A stretch of 9,010 nucleotides of DNA from Acutalibacter sp. (GCA_022801475.1 JAAWSH010000053.1:1-9010), one strand, 5' to 3'; counted from the stretch's first letter, positions 1 through 6,402 are shown. Program-made: numbers and translations. The notes: a model not told the origin generated them from the letters alone.

Positions 1-563
1 AAGGGCAGCAGCCCCAGGTGCTCCAGCAGGATTTTTGTGCCCAGAAGGATAAGAATCACGCCCCCGGCCAGCTCGGCCCGGCTCTTGTATCGTGCGCCAA
101 ATACACTACCCACCTTGACCCCCGCCCCAGAGAGCAGAAAGGTGACCGCGCCAATAAAGCCCGCCGCGGCGCCAATGTTTACATCCAAAAAGGCAAAGCC
201 CACCCCCACGGCCAGCGCGTCAATGCTGGTGGCCAGGGCCAAGAGCAGCATATTTTTAGGGGATAAGGACGCGTCCTCCTTTTCCTCCTGGCCGGAGAGG
301 GCCTCGCGGACCATGTTTCCGCCAATGACAGCCAGCAGGCCAAAGGCAATCCAGTGGTCAATCGCGGTAATAGCCTCTTTAAACTGCACGCCCACCAGGT
401 AGCCCAGAACAGGCATCAGGGCCTGAAAACCGCCAAACCAAAGGCCCACCAGCACCATGTGCCTAGGGCCCGTCTTTTTAAGAGCCAGACCCTTGCAGAC
501 CGCCACAGCGAAAGCGTCCATAGAAAGGCCTACGGCCAGGATGAAGAGCTCAAGAAGGCCCAT
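1..563 (-). CDS. mntP: Putative Mn(II) efflux pump MntP (C-terminus beyond window)
   Basis: Integral membrane exporter that lowers cytoplasmic manganese. The gene is read leftward and 187 codons are visible without a stop; the family is usually about 180-195 residues, so only the last few are probably missing. The protein is almost wholly hydrophobic helices, with one acidic loop near residues 91-98. It shows the duplicated family hallmark: [10 protein letters not shown] (Asp16) in the first half and [10 protein letters not shown] (Asp115) in the second, the paired acidic membrane residues typical of MntP/DUF204. The ATG at 561-563 is preceded by AAGGAG at a good distance. A sigma-A-like promoter lies at 780-808, and the roughly 200-nt leader between is almost entirely a MITE-like element. 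I saw no yybP-ykoY manganese riboswitch signature in that leader. The family assignment is strong; manganese specificity comes from the family. Confidence 0.93.
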   Translation of the reverse strand, partial: MGLLELFILAVGLSMDAFAVAVCKGLALKKTGPRHMVLVGLWFGGFQALMPVLGYLVGVQFKEAITAIDHWIAFGLLAVIGGNMVREALSGQEEKEDASLSPKNMLLLALATSIDALAVGVGFAFLDVNIGAAAGFIGAVTFLLSGAGVKVGSVFGARYKSRAELAGGVILILLGTKILLEHLGLLP

Positions 564-590
564 TGAAAAACACTCCTTGCCTATGTAAAG

Positions 591-771
591 TTAAGGCAAC
601 ACCGCACAAAGACCGGCCTACGGCCTTTGCACGTGATTTGCTTGCACTTTTTCCGTCATAGCACACAGCTTTCGCTTGTCAATCGCTAGATTGGCTACAC
701 TCAATCTGTACACTCTGACGAAAAAATTGACCGCGCATCTCACGCGCAATCTTTGTGCGGTGTTGCCTTAA
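591..771. mobile_element. MITE-like element with 22-bp perfect terminal inverted repeats
   Basis: A 181-bp non-coding element bounded by perfect inverted repeats at 591-612 and 750-771. Each end reads TTAA followed by GGCAACACCGCACAAAGA (inward). Because TTAA is palindromic, the first and last four bases could equally be a TTAA target-site duplication. No transposase fragment is recognisable. The interior holds further short inverted repeats, for example GGCC-TAC-GGCC near 614-624 and two GCGC-rich blocks near 731-749. The element starts about two bases from the predicted mntP transcription start and ends about 10 bases from its ribosome site, so it would form nearly all of the mntP leader RNA and could fold end to end. 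A long structured leader is the alternative reading, but the perfect ends argue for a mobile repeat. Confidence 0.8.
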
Positions 772-779
772 GTTTTCTT

Positions 780-808
780 ATTATATTATTCCGGCAGAGG
801 AAAGTCAA
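780..808 (-). promoter_or_regulatory. Predicted sigma-A promoter of mntP
   Basis: On the minus strand, -35 TTGACT (803-808) and -10 TATAAT (780-785) are separated by exactly 17 bases. The predicted start is near 773, immediately before the inverted-repeat element, and the next minus-strand gene is mntP. Confidence 0.75.
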
Positions 809-891
809 GACCTGTTGTGGAACGGCCAGCCCGTCACAGCAAACGGCGGCCCCTCCCGGAAAGGAAGGAGCCACGGCGTTATTTTTCTACA

Positions 892-1764
892 CTACAGGTC
901 CAAATAGTCAATATACTCCTCTAAACACATAGAGCGCTGCTGCATAGACGCCGCGTTGGCGCCGCCCACATAGCGCAGCACAGTGGGGTCGGGGGACATG
1001 CCGGTATAGTCGTCTTTGCCTTGGGGATAGCGGAACACAAAGCCATACCGGCCCATGTTGGCTTTTAGCCAGATGTAAGTCTTGGACTGCTCAAAGCTGT
1101 CCTTATCCATTGCCAGGCGCAGGCACATGCCGGTTTGAAAGTCGCTTTCCCCGGCCATGGGGGCAATCGTCCGGGCGGTGGTTTTAGCCATCACAGCGCT
1201 AAGGGGCTCGTCTCCCTCCATCAGTTCCTCTACCTTTGCCTGGAAGCGCTTGCCCTGTTCTTCATAAGAGACATATCCCTCGCTGAAAATTAGCACAAAG
1301 CCGTCCTCTTCCGCCGCGGCGGTCATTTGCCTCAGGGCGTCCACAATGTGCGCATCCACCATAATGTTTTCGATCTGGGCCAGTTTTGGCTCATATTCCG
1401 GGTCCGCCGGGTTGTTTTCATTGATGAGAAACAGGCTGATGGAGTTTTCATAGGCGGGCAGGCCCATGTCGTCATAGTCCGGCAGGGGCTCCATAGAGGC
1501 GTTGGGGTCGCCGTTTTGGGTCTGACCAGAGAAAATTTCCTGATGGAAATAGGGCAGCAGATAGAACCGGATAAAAAACGCCGCCAGCCCCACCAGGGCC
1601 AAAATTAGGGTGGCGGCCACCACCCGGGACCATATTTTCAGCCGGCGGGCAGCCTGGTGCTGGGCCTGCTTTTCTTGAGAAACAAACATGCTGCGCCGCC
1701 CCAGGCCCAGGCCAGAGCGGCTGGTATTGCCAATAAGATATTGCTTTTGTCTGCGTCTTGCCAA
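892..1764 (-). CDS. Membrane-anchored VanY/M15-like protein, predicted catalytically inactive
   Basis: The fold resembles VanY-type D-Ala-D-Ala carboxypeptidases (M15B), which trim cell-wall peptides outside the membrane. Numbering from the ATG at 1794: a basic N-terminus, one transmembrane helix at about 55-78, then an extracellular domain. LFLINENNPADPEYEP, FSEGYVSYEEQ, the block at 240-258 ending GFVFRYPQGK, and LRYVG followed by LEEYIDYL all align with the VanY family scaffold. The catalytic sites are altered: the S-x-H-x-x-G-x-A-x-D motif reads SDFQTGMCLR (His to Phe219, Asp to Arg226), the E-P-W-H motif reads DPTV (His to Val272, Glu to Asp269), and the SGYRS arginine is Val175. It is therefore probably a non-enzymatic cell-wall binder or sensor. 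The TTG at 1762-1764 is preferred as start because GGGGAGGG lies 8 bases upstream; the ATG at 1794 has no ribosome site and almost no leader after the -10 at 1805-1810. No clear terminator follows. Confidence 0.8.
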   Translation of the reverse strand: MARRRQKQYLIGNTSRSGLGLGRRSMFVSQEKQAQHQAARRLKIWSRVVAATLILALVGLAAFFIRFYLLPYFHQEIFSGQTQNGDPNASMEPLPDYDDMGLPAYENSISLFLINENNPADPEYEPKLAQIENIMVDAHIVDALRQMTAAAEEDGFVLIFSEGYVSYEEQGKRFQAKVEELMEGDEPLSAVMAKTTARTIAPMAGESDFQTGMCLRLAMDKDSFEQSKTYIWLKANMGRYGFVFRYPQGKDDYTGMSPDPTVLRYVGGANAASMQQRSMCLEEYIDYLDL

Positions 1765-1804
1765 GGGTCTGTCCCTCCCCAAAGGTTCCGTCATCTACAG
1801 CACT

Positions 1805-1810
1805 ATTATA
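1805..1810 (-). promoter_or_regulatory. Possible -10 box for the VanY-like gene
   Basis: TATAAT on the minus strand, with only a poor -35 (TTTCTT-like, about 1828-1833). The implied start near 1798 leaves a suitable leader for the TTG start at 1764 but almost none for the ATG at 1794. Confidence 0.45.
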
Positions 1811-1815
1811 CAACC

Positions 1816-1840
1816 TTCCCCCAAAAAAAGAAAGGGGGAA
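1816..1840. promoter_or_regulatory. Inverted repeat between divergent promoters, possible operator
   Basis: TTCCCCC and GGGGGAA arms flank an 11-base A-rich centre. It lies between the -10 of the leftward VanY-like gene and the -35 of uraA, overlapping the expected -35 region of the former. A further half-site-like TTCCCC occurs at about 1866-1871, just before the uraA -35. No regulator can be named from this, and it may be a chance symmetry. Confidence 0.3.
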
Positions 1841-1872
1841 TCTGTGAACAGGGATGCCTAAAAAATTCCCCA

Positions 1873-1901
1873 TTGACATTTTTCTTTCCAAGTGGTATAA
1901 T
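1873..1901 (+). promoter_or_regulatory. Consensus sigma-A promoter of uraA
   Basis: Perfect TTGACA (1873-1878) and perfect TATAAT (1896-1901) with a 17-base spacer. Predicted start is near 1908, giving a leader of about 130 nt before the uraA start codon. Confidence 0.9.
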
Positions 1902-1918
1902 ACGCCGAACGCGCGTGG

Positions 1919-2000
1919 GGCTGGGCTCCCGCGTCCCAGCCTTCAGGCGCGGTCCAGGCCGCCGGAATCCTTTTTTCTCCGGCCTTGGGCCGCTATTTTT
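1919..2000 (+). promoter_or_regulatory. uraA leader with two hairpins, second terminator-like (possible attenuator)
   Basis: The first hairpin is GGCTGGG (1919-1925) pairing with CCCAGCC (1935-1941). The second pairs 1950-1966 with 1978-1992 as a GC-rich stem with a bulge and a G-U pair, and is followed by CTATTTTT (1993-2000), the shape of an intrinsic terminator ahead of the gene. Pyrimidine uptake genes in Firmicutes are often controlled by PyrR or UTP-sensing attenuation, so control by uridine nucleotides is plausible. I could not find a convincing PyrR-binding loop, and the antiterminator pairing is not proven. Confidence 0.5.
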
Positions 2001-2040
2001 ATGCTCTTTGCGGGGAAAAAAATTGAGGAGGCTGGTAAGT

Positions 2041-3453
2041 TTGGAATTTTTCAAAAAGATCAATGGCTTTCTGTTCCCCAGTGCGGCGGAATATGAAAAG
2101 CTGGGCGTGAAGAAGAGCCTGGCGCTGGGCTTTCAGCACGCTTTTGCCATGAGCTGCGCCACCATTTTGGTGCCTCTGCTCACAGGGCTGGACGTGGGCG
2201 TAGCCCTGTTCTGTGCCGGCTGCGGAACCATTATTTTCCACCTGTGCACCGGCGGACGGATGCCTACCTTTTTGGGCAGCTCCTTTGCCTTTATCTCCGC
2301 CCTGTGCGGGGTCATCGGCAACACAAACTTTGGCGCCACCAAGGACGAACAGGTGGCTGCGGCCATGGGGGGCATCATTGCCTCGGGGGTGTTTTACCTT
2401 ATCCTGGCCCTGGTGATCAAGGTGTTCGGCAAGGGCCTGATAGACAAGCTCTTTCCCCCAGTGGTGCGTGGGGTGGGCATCACGCTCATTGGCCTGAACC
2501 TGGCCTCCTCCGCCATCAATAATATTCAAACCCAGTATGGCCCCGATGGCGGCGCCCTGGCTCTATTTGGCGAAGGGTATGATATGTCCGCCTATGTGTG
2601 GGCGTGGGTGCTGGCCGGGGTGGTGTGCCTGCTGGCCGTGGTGCTTTCCAGCTGCGGGAAGGGCATGGTAAAGATGTCCTCCATTGTCATTGCCCTGGTT
2701 TCCGGTTATGTGTTAACGCTGATTGTTACCAAGACGGGCCTGGCCCCCGCCGCCCTGATGGACACCAGCGTCATTGGCTCCTATGGCTGGATACAGGCCC
2801 CCCACTTTGTGCTGCCCAGCTTTAATATCACGGCCGTGGGTATGATCGCCCCCATTGCCATTGTCACCTGTGTAGAGCATGTGGGCGATGTGTATGCCAA
2901 TGGCGCGGTGGTGAATAAGCGGTTTACCGAAAAGCCCGGCCTGCACCGCACCCTGATGGGCGATGGCCTGGCCACCGTGTTTGCGGGCTTTGTGGGTGGC
3001 CCGCCCAACACCACCTACAGCGAGAACACCGCCGTGCTGGCGGCAACAGGCAACTATAACCCCGCTTCCCTGCGGGTGGCGGCCCTTATCGCCATTCTGG
3101 TCAGCTTTTTCGGCAAAGGGATTGGGGTCATCCAGTCAGTGCCCAGCTGCGTGCTGGGTGGGGCCTGTATTGTGCTGTACGGCATGATCGCCTCTGTGGG
3201 CCTGCGCACCCTGGTGGAGAACCACGTGGACTTTACCAAAAACCGCAACCTCTGCATTGCCGCCGTGATGCTGGTATTGGCCATTGGCGGAGCGGTGATT
3301 GGAAACGCCACCTTCAGCTTTTCCAATATTGGCCTGGGGATTATTGTGGGCATTATTCTGAACCTGGCGATTCCGGACAACTCCCCCGACGGCAAGGGCC
3401 TGGTGGCCCATAGCGTGGACCAGAAGGACATTCTGCCAGAGCGCAGGCCGTAA
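2041..3453 (+). CDS. uraA: Uracil permease, NCS2 (nucleobase-cation symporter 2) family
   Basis: Proton-coupled inner-membrane transporter that brings uracil into the cell for salvage to UMP. The 470-residue product is slightly longer than E. coli UraA and is made of many hydrophobic helices. Family landmarks: FQHAFAMSCATILVPLL (His33) in the first helix; GGRMPTFLGSSFAF near 71-84; CVEHVGDVYANG with Glu279 and GGPPNTTYSENTAVLA with Glu328, the two glutamates matching the substrate-binding pair of UraA. The start is TTG at 2041, with GGAGG at 2027-2031 nine bases upstream; no in-frame ATG gives a full-length protein downstream, and longer upstream starts would run through the promoter. Transcribed alone from the 1873-1901 promoter, ending at the 3535-3576 terminator. 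A related xanthine or uric acid carrier is less likely given the UraA-like motifs. Confidence 0.9.
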   Translation: MEFFKKINGFLFPSAAEYEKLGVKKSLALGFQHAFAMSCATILVPLLTGLDVGVALFCAGCGTIIFHLCTGGRMPTFLGSSFAFISALCGVIGNTNFGATKDEQVAAAMGGIIASGVFYLILALVIKVFGKGLIDKLFPPVVRGVGITLIGLNLASSAINNIQTQYGPDGGALALFGEGYDMSAYVWAWVLAGVVCLLAVVLSSCGKGMVKMSSIVIALVSGYVLTLIVTKTGLAPAALMDTSVIGSYGWIQAPHFVLPSFNITAVGMIAPIAIVTCVEHVGDVYANGAVVNKRFTEKPGLHRTLMGDGLATVFAGFVGGPPNTTYSENTAVLAATGNYNPASLRVAALIAILVSFFGKGIGVIQSVPSCVLGGACIVLYGMIASVGLRTLVENHVDFTKNRNLCIAAVMLVLAIGGAVIGNATFSFSNIGLGIIVGIILNLAIPDNSPDGKGLVAHSVDQKDILPERRP

Positions 3454-3466
3454 AAATTCTGGAAGT

Positions 3467-3520
3467 AAGAGCCTGGGGAAATATCCCGGCCCCGGGGGAC
3501 GCCGCCCCAGGCCTGCTCTT
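3467..3520 (+). other. GC-rich hairpin just after uraA
   Basis: AAGAGC plus CTGGGG (3467-3478) can pair with CCCCAG (3505-3510) and GCTCTT (3515-3520). No U-tract follows, so it may protect the 3' end or assist the terminator downstream. Confidence 0.45.
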
Positions 3521-3534
3521 GGCCTCAACAGCAT

Positions 3535-3576
3535 AAAAAGGAGCCGCGCCGTGTGGGCGCAGCTCCTTTACTTTTT
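3535..3576. terminator. Bidirectional intrinsic terminator between uraA and the CD1247-type gene
   Basis: AAAGGAGC (3537-3544) pairs with GCTCCTTT (3562-3569), continuing after one mismatch as GCGCC/GGCGC. A T-rich tail (3571-3576) serves the plus strand, and an A-run (3535-3539) gives T's on the minus strand. It serves both convergent genes. Confidence 0.85.
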
Positions 3577-3584
3577 CCCAGTGC

Positions 3585-4034
3585 TTATTTGTCCTCGCTA
3601 GGGGCCTCTTCGTCCTCGTCCTCATCTTCGTCCAGGTCAAACTCCAGGGTCTCGCCGCAGCCAGGGCAGACAATAGAGCCCTCGGCCAGCAGGTCGTCGG
3701 TCAGCTCAATGGTATCTCCGCAGCTGGGGCAGGTCACCTCAAACTCCGGGTCCGCCCCGTCATGGTGGTGGCAGCCACAGCCGCAGCCGCAGTCGTCCTC
3801 ATCCAGACCATAGTACTCCGCTTCTAAAGTTCCCAGGTCCTCGTCCACCTCGTCCAGCTGCTGGGCAAAGGCGTCGTACTGGTCCTCCAGCTCTTCCACA
3901 GAGGCGCTTAGGTCCTCCAGAAGCTCCACCATGGCATTAAAGATCTTTGTGTTCTTGTCAGCAGGGTCCAGCTCCAGGCCGTCCATCAGGCCGCGGATGT
4001 AGGACGCGCGCTCGGAATTGGTCATAGCACTCAT
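3585..4034 (-). CDS. CD1247 N-terminal domain-type protein with zinc ribbon
   Basis: Acidic 149-residue cytosolic protein of unknown function. Residues 7-77 are helical and heptad-like (RGLMDGLELD through LEAEYYGL) and match the N-terminal domain known from C. difficile CD1247-type proteins. A metal-rich linker, CGCGCGCHHH (82-91), follows. The C-terminal zinc ribbon uses CPSC (102-105) and CPGC (123-126), then an Asp/Glu tail to the end. The ATG at 4032-4034 has AAAGGA about 10 bases upstream; a second ATG three codons later is possible. A stronger AAGGAGG lies about 27 bases upstream of the ATG, too far to serve it. No convincing promoter was seen. It lies downstream of efp on the same strand, separated by 268 bp of structured repeats. 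Family placement is by remembered pattern. Confidence 0.8.
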   Translation of the reverse strand: MSAMTNSERASYIRGLMDGLELDPADKNTKIFNAMVELLEDLSASVEELEDQYDAFAQQLDEVDEDLGTLEAEYYGLDEDDCGCGCGCHHHDGADPEFEVTCPSCGDTIELTDDLLAEGSIVCPGCGETLEFDLDEDEDEDEEAPSEDK

Positions 4035-4103
4035 AAGATAATATTCCTTTCTTGGTATAATCCCTCCTTAAGAATTTGGAGCACTTGATAAAGAGGGGCC
4101 AGA

Positions 4104-4168
4104 AAAAGTTCGCGGTTCCGCGCTAGCGGAATTCGGTCCTTCGGACCGAAAGCAGAACTTGGAAGCTA
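4104..4168. repeat. Structured direct repeat, copy 1
   Basis: Matches 4201-4265 with two differences in 65 bases. It can fold as a three-way junction: AAGTTC (4106-4111) with GAACTT (4155-4160), TTCCGC (4116-4121) with GCGGAA (4126-4131), and TTCGGTCC (4132-4139) with GGACCGAA (4143-4150). It lies upstream of the CD1247-type gene and contains no reading frame. Confidence 0.85.
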
Positions 4169-4200
4169 AAATCAGCACAATCCAAGAACCACCGCGCTGG

Positions 4201-4265
4201 AAAAGTTCGCGGTTCTGCGCTAGCGGAATTCGGTCCTTCGGACCGAAAGCAGAACTTGGAAACTA
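4201..4265. repeat. Structured direct repeat, copy 2
   Basis: Second copy, offset by exactly 97 bases. The one difference inside the fold (C4119 to T4216) keeps pairing as U-G on the plus strand; on the minus strand it would be A-C. The other difference (G4165 to A4262) lies outside the fold. Copy 2 runs straight into the AT-rich palindrome at 4264-4298. Confidence 0.85.
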
Positions 4266-4298
4266 ACTAGTATAAAATCAAAGATTTTATACTAGTTA
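4264..4298. terminator. 16-bp perfect palindrome just downstream of efp
   Basis: Arms 4264-4279 and 4283-4298 pair perfectly around an AAA loop; each arm contains ACTAGT and a TATAAAA-type run. It starts four bases after the efp stop. It is AT-rich with no T-tract beyond the stem, so it is either a weak or atypical terminator, a 3'-end stabiliser, or part of the adjacent repeat unit. Confidence 0.5.
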
Positions 4299-4302
4299 TG
4301 CT

Positions 4303-4860
4303 TTAGGCTCTTTCCATATACTCCCCAGTACGGGTATCAATGCGAATGCGCTCGCCCTCGTTAATAAACAGCGGCACACGGATTTCCGCGCCGGTCTCCA
4401 CCGTGGCGGGCTTCAGGGTATTGGTGGCCGTATCGCCCTTAATGCCGGGCTCGGTCTTGGTAATCTCCAGCTCCACAAAGTTGGGGGGCTCCACCCCAAA
4501 CACGTTGCCCTTGTAGGACAATACCTTGCACTCCATGTTTTCCTTGACAAACTTGAAGTTGTCTGTGAGAACATTACCATTGATGGGAATCTGCTCGTAG
4601 CTCTCGGTGTCCATAAAGTAGTACAGGTCGCCGTCACTGTACAGATACTGCATGTCCTTACGCTCAATAAAAGCGGTGGGGAACTTGTCGTTGGGGTTAA
4701 AAGTGCGCTCTGTCACAGCGCCGGAGATCACGTTGCGGATCTTGGTGCGCACAAAAGCGGCGCCCTTGCCGGGCTTTACGTGCTGAAACTCGATGATAGA
4801 GTACACAGCGCCATCCATCTCAAAGGTTACGCCGTTTCTAAAATCGCCTGCGGTTACCAT
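4303..4860 (-). CDS. efp: Translation elongation factor P
   Basis: EF-P enters the ribosome between the P and E sites and rescues stalling at proline runs. The 185-residue protein has the usual length and all three beta-barrel domains. The loop [10 protein letters not shown] carries Lys32, the residue modified in many bacteria (5-aminopentanol on Lys32 in B. subtilis). Further hallmarks are [37 protein letters not shown] and the C-terminal [23 protein letters not shown]. The ATG at 4858-4860 has GGGAGG seven bases upstream. It follows the Xaa-Pro peptidase on the same strand, a pairing common in Firmicutes, but with a 462-bp gap here and its own promoter at 4891-4919. No EF-P modification gene is in the window. 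Confidence 0.97.
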   Translation of the reverse strand: MVTAGDFRNGVTFEMDGAVYSIIEFQHVKPGKGAAFVRTKIRNVISGAVTERTFNPNDKFPTAFIERKDMQYLYSDGDLYYFMDTESYEQIPINGNVLTDNFKFVKENMECKVLSYKGNVFGVEPPNFVELEITKTEPGIKGDTATNTLKPATVETGAEIRVPLFINEGERIRIDTRTGEYMERA

Positions 4861-4890
4861 AAAAAACCTCCCAAATAGTAGTCTGTCTCT

Positions 4891-4919
4891 ATTTTATAAT
4901 ATCTTGCGGCCAAATTCAA
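4891..4919 (-). promoter_or_regulatory. Predicted efp promoter
   Basis: Minus-strand -35 TTGAAT (4914-4919) and -10 TAAAAT (4891-4896) with a 17-base spacer, start near 4884. A nearby TATTAT/TATAAA gives less suitable spacing. Confidence 0.55.
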
Positions 4920-5069
4920 GGGGAAGCGGCCTTTTTTTGGCAATTTATCTGTGGGCCGCGCCAGGGGGGCGGAGTTTTTTGTCTGCCGATACGGGCGCTG
5001 CCTCTTGGGGGAGCCGGGTGCTGGCGGGAAGCCTGCCGTTTTGGAAAGCCCGGTGCTGGGGGACCGCTT

Positions 5070-5101
5070 TTGTAAAAATCTCGCTTCGCTGATTTTTACA
5101 A
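5070..5101. repeat. Inverted repeat, 11-bp AT-rich stem
   Basis: TTGTAAAAATC pairs with GATTTTTACAA around a 10-base loop (TCGCTTCGCT). The stem is followed by AAAAG-type sequence on the minus strand, so it is not a standard terminator, although it is the best candidate for ending the peptidase transcript. Confidence 0.55.
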
Positions 5102-5226
5102 TTTGCTGCCTTTTGGGGCGGCGCTTAGCCGGGCCCTCCTTTTCTACCTTAGTGGGCCGGGGGTGGGGTCGTGGAACCACTTTTCTTTGGTCCGCGCCGC
5201 TTCAAGTTCAAGGTCGCCTCCGGCGG

Positions 5227-5271
5227 CCAGGGCTTCTCGCCCTGGACCTCGCCAGGGGAACTATCCCCTGG
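5227..5271. repeat. Two tandem CCAGGG hairpins
   Basis: Stem one: CCAGGGC (5227-5233) with GCCCTGG (5239-5245). Stem two: CCAGGGG (5252-5258) with CCCCTGG (5265-5271). Both have 7 bp and loops of 5-6 bases. They begin about 50 bases downstream of the peptidase stop. Confidence 0.6.
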
Positions 5272-5322
5272 ACCCCCTCTATCTGCCGGGACTTTTTACC
5301 CTTCGCTTCCTTATTTTCCTTG

Positions 5323-6402
5323 TTATAATTCGATAAGCTCCTTGGGGGACTTGGTCAGGCTGCGGCAGCCGTCCGCGGTCACCAGCAGCATGTCCTCTAT
5401 GCGCACCCCGTACTGGGCCGGCAGGTAGATGCCCGGCTCGTCGGTGATCACCATGCCCTCGGCGCAGGGCGTTTTATCTTTGGAGGAGAAGCCCGGCCAT
5501 TCGTGAATCTCAAAGCCCACTCCATGTCCCAGGCCGTGGCCAAAGGTGCCGGGGTAATCCTTCTCGATGATGTCCCGGGCTACCTTGTCCATGTCGCAGC
5601 ACAGGGCCCCGGGCTTTACCGCGTCGATTACCGCCAGCTGGGCCCGCAGCACGGTCTCATACACCTTGCGCTGCTCGTCACTGACATGCCCCAGGGCCAC
5701 GGTACGGGTCATGTCGCTGTGATAGCCGTCCAGCATGGCGCCGGTGTCCATGGTGATAAAGTCCCCGGGCTTCACGGTGTTCTCGCTGGGTACCGCGTGG
5801 CACTGCGAGCCGTTTTTGCCCGCTGCCACAATCAGCTCAAAGGCCACGTTCTCGGCCCCGTTGTTGCGCATGAAGAACTCGATCTCCAGGGCCAGGCTGC
5901 GCTCGGTGGCCCCTTCCTTAATAAAGGGGAGGATATGCTGAAACGCCGCGTCAGTAATGGCCTGGGCGTCCTCGATCTTCTTCACCTCTTCCGGCGATTT
6001 GATCATCCGCTGGTCCTTAATGGCCTTGTCCAGGGTCTCGTCCAGTACAACCTCAATGCCCTTTTCGTGAAAGAGCTTTTCATACTGGCGGGCTTCGGCC
6101 ACGCTTAGCTTGTTGATCTCCATATAGACCTGCTTTACGCCGTGCTTTTCCGCCAGCTCAAGAAGCTTTTCGTTAAAGTTCTTAAAGCCGGTAACCGTGC
6201 AGTTTTTGGCGCTGTAGCCAGCGGCCTCCTCATAGCGGAAATCCTGAAGCAAATAGGCCTCTTCGGCGGTAATCAGCAGCGCGCCCGCGTCTGAAGGGAA
6301 GTTGGTAAAGTACCGGCGGTTGCGCTCGGAGCAGACCAAAATGGCCTTTTGGCTGTCGCCCGCAATCAGCTTTTCAGAAATACGCTCCACAGGATTTTTC
6401 AT
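5323..6402 (-). CDS. Xaa-Pro aminopeptidase, M24B (aminopeptidase P) family
   Basis: Cytosolic metallopeptidase that removes an N-terminal residue preceding proline. At 359 residues it has the compact size of the Firmicutes YqhT-like branch. The N-terminal creatinase-like domain (about 1-130) begins with SERNRRYFTNF; the pita-bread catalytic domain follows. All five metal ligands are visible: Asp219 (MDTGA), Asp230 (SDMTRT), His293 (GHGLGHGVG), Glu322 (TDEPGIY) and Glu336 (GVRIEDM), with His300 in FEIHEWP matching a further catalytic histidine. The ATG at 6400-6402 has AAAGGA upstream and overlaps the yqeG stop as ATGA, implying translational coupling. Its substrates and EF-P's target both involve proline, but a functional link is only suggestive. 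Confidence 0.94.
   Translation of the reverse strand: MKNPVERISEKLIAGDSQKAILVCSERNRRYFTNFPSDAGALLITAEEAYLLQDFRYEEAAGYSAKNCTVTGFKNFNEKLLELAEKHGVKQVYMEINKLSVAEARQYEKLFHEKGIEVVLDETLDKAIKDQRMIKSPEEVKKIEDAQAITDAAFQHILPFIKEGATERSLALEIEFFMRNNGAENVAFELIVAAGKNGSQCHAVPSENTVKPGDFITMDTGAMLDGYHSDMTRTVALGHVSDEQRKVYETVLRAQLAVIDAVKPGALCCDMDKVARDIIEKDYPGTFGHGLGHGVGFEIHEWPGFSSKDKTPCAEGMVITDEPGIYLPAQYGVRIEDMLLVTADGCRSLTKSPKELIEL

Larger units (their letters stand above)
4920..5322. other. Hairpin-rich, GC-rich non-coding stretch between peptidase and efp
   Basis: About 400 bp without a credible gene; the frames here are proline- and arginine-rich with no family likeness. Contents: a near-repeat of GCCCGGTGCTGG at about 5013 and 5047; an 11-bp-stem hairpin at 5070-5101; a small GCC-rich hairpin near 5214-5226; and two consecutive 7-bp hairpins both starting CCAGGG (5227-5245 and 5252-5271). 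The arrangement suggests a decayed or mobile intergenic repeat. None of the hairpins has a proper T-tract, so the end of the yqeG-peptidase transcript is not clear. Confidence 0.5.

Noticed and set aside
564..780. yybP-ykoY manganese riboswitch before mntP
   Set aside because: Expected because such exporters often have one, but the conserved GGGGAGUAG-type loop and its partner are absent; the interval is the inverted-repeat element.
841..886. Terminator after the VanY-like gene
   Set aside because: The arms pair poorly and the T-run at 882-886 is on the wrong strand for the minus-strand gene.
1765..1794. ATG start at 1794 for the VanY-like gene
   Set aside because: No ribosome site, and the likely -10 box is only 11 bases upstream; the TTG at 1764 has GGGGAGGG at ideal spacing. 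Kept only as an alternative.
1657..2040. Upstream extension of the uraA frame into a 598-residue protein
   Set aside because: It would run through a perfect promoter and the VanY-like coding region; the family begins near residue 1 of the TTG start, which has a strong ribosome site.
4104..4265. CRISPR array
   Set aside because: Only two copies, 65 bp long with strong internal hairpins and a 32-bp spacer; no cas genes.
5503..6108. Long plus-strand open frame opposite the Xaa-Pro peptidase
   Set aside because: It is antisense to a fully motif-supported peptidase, with no family likeness and no ribosome site.
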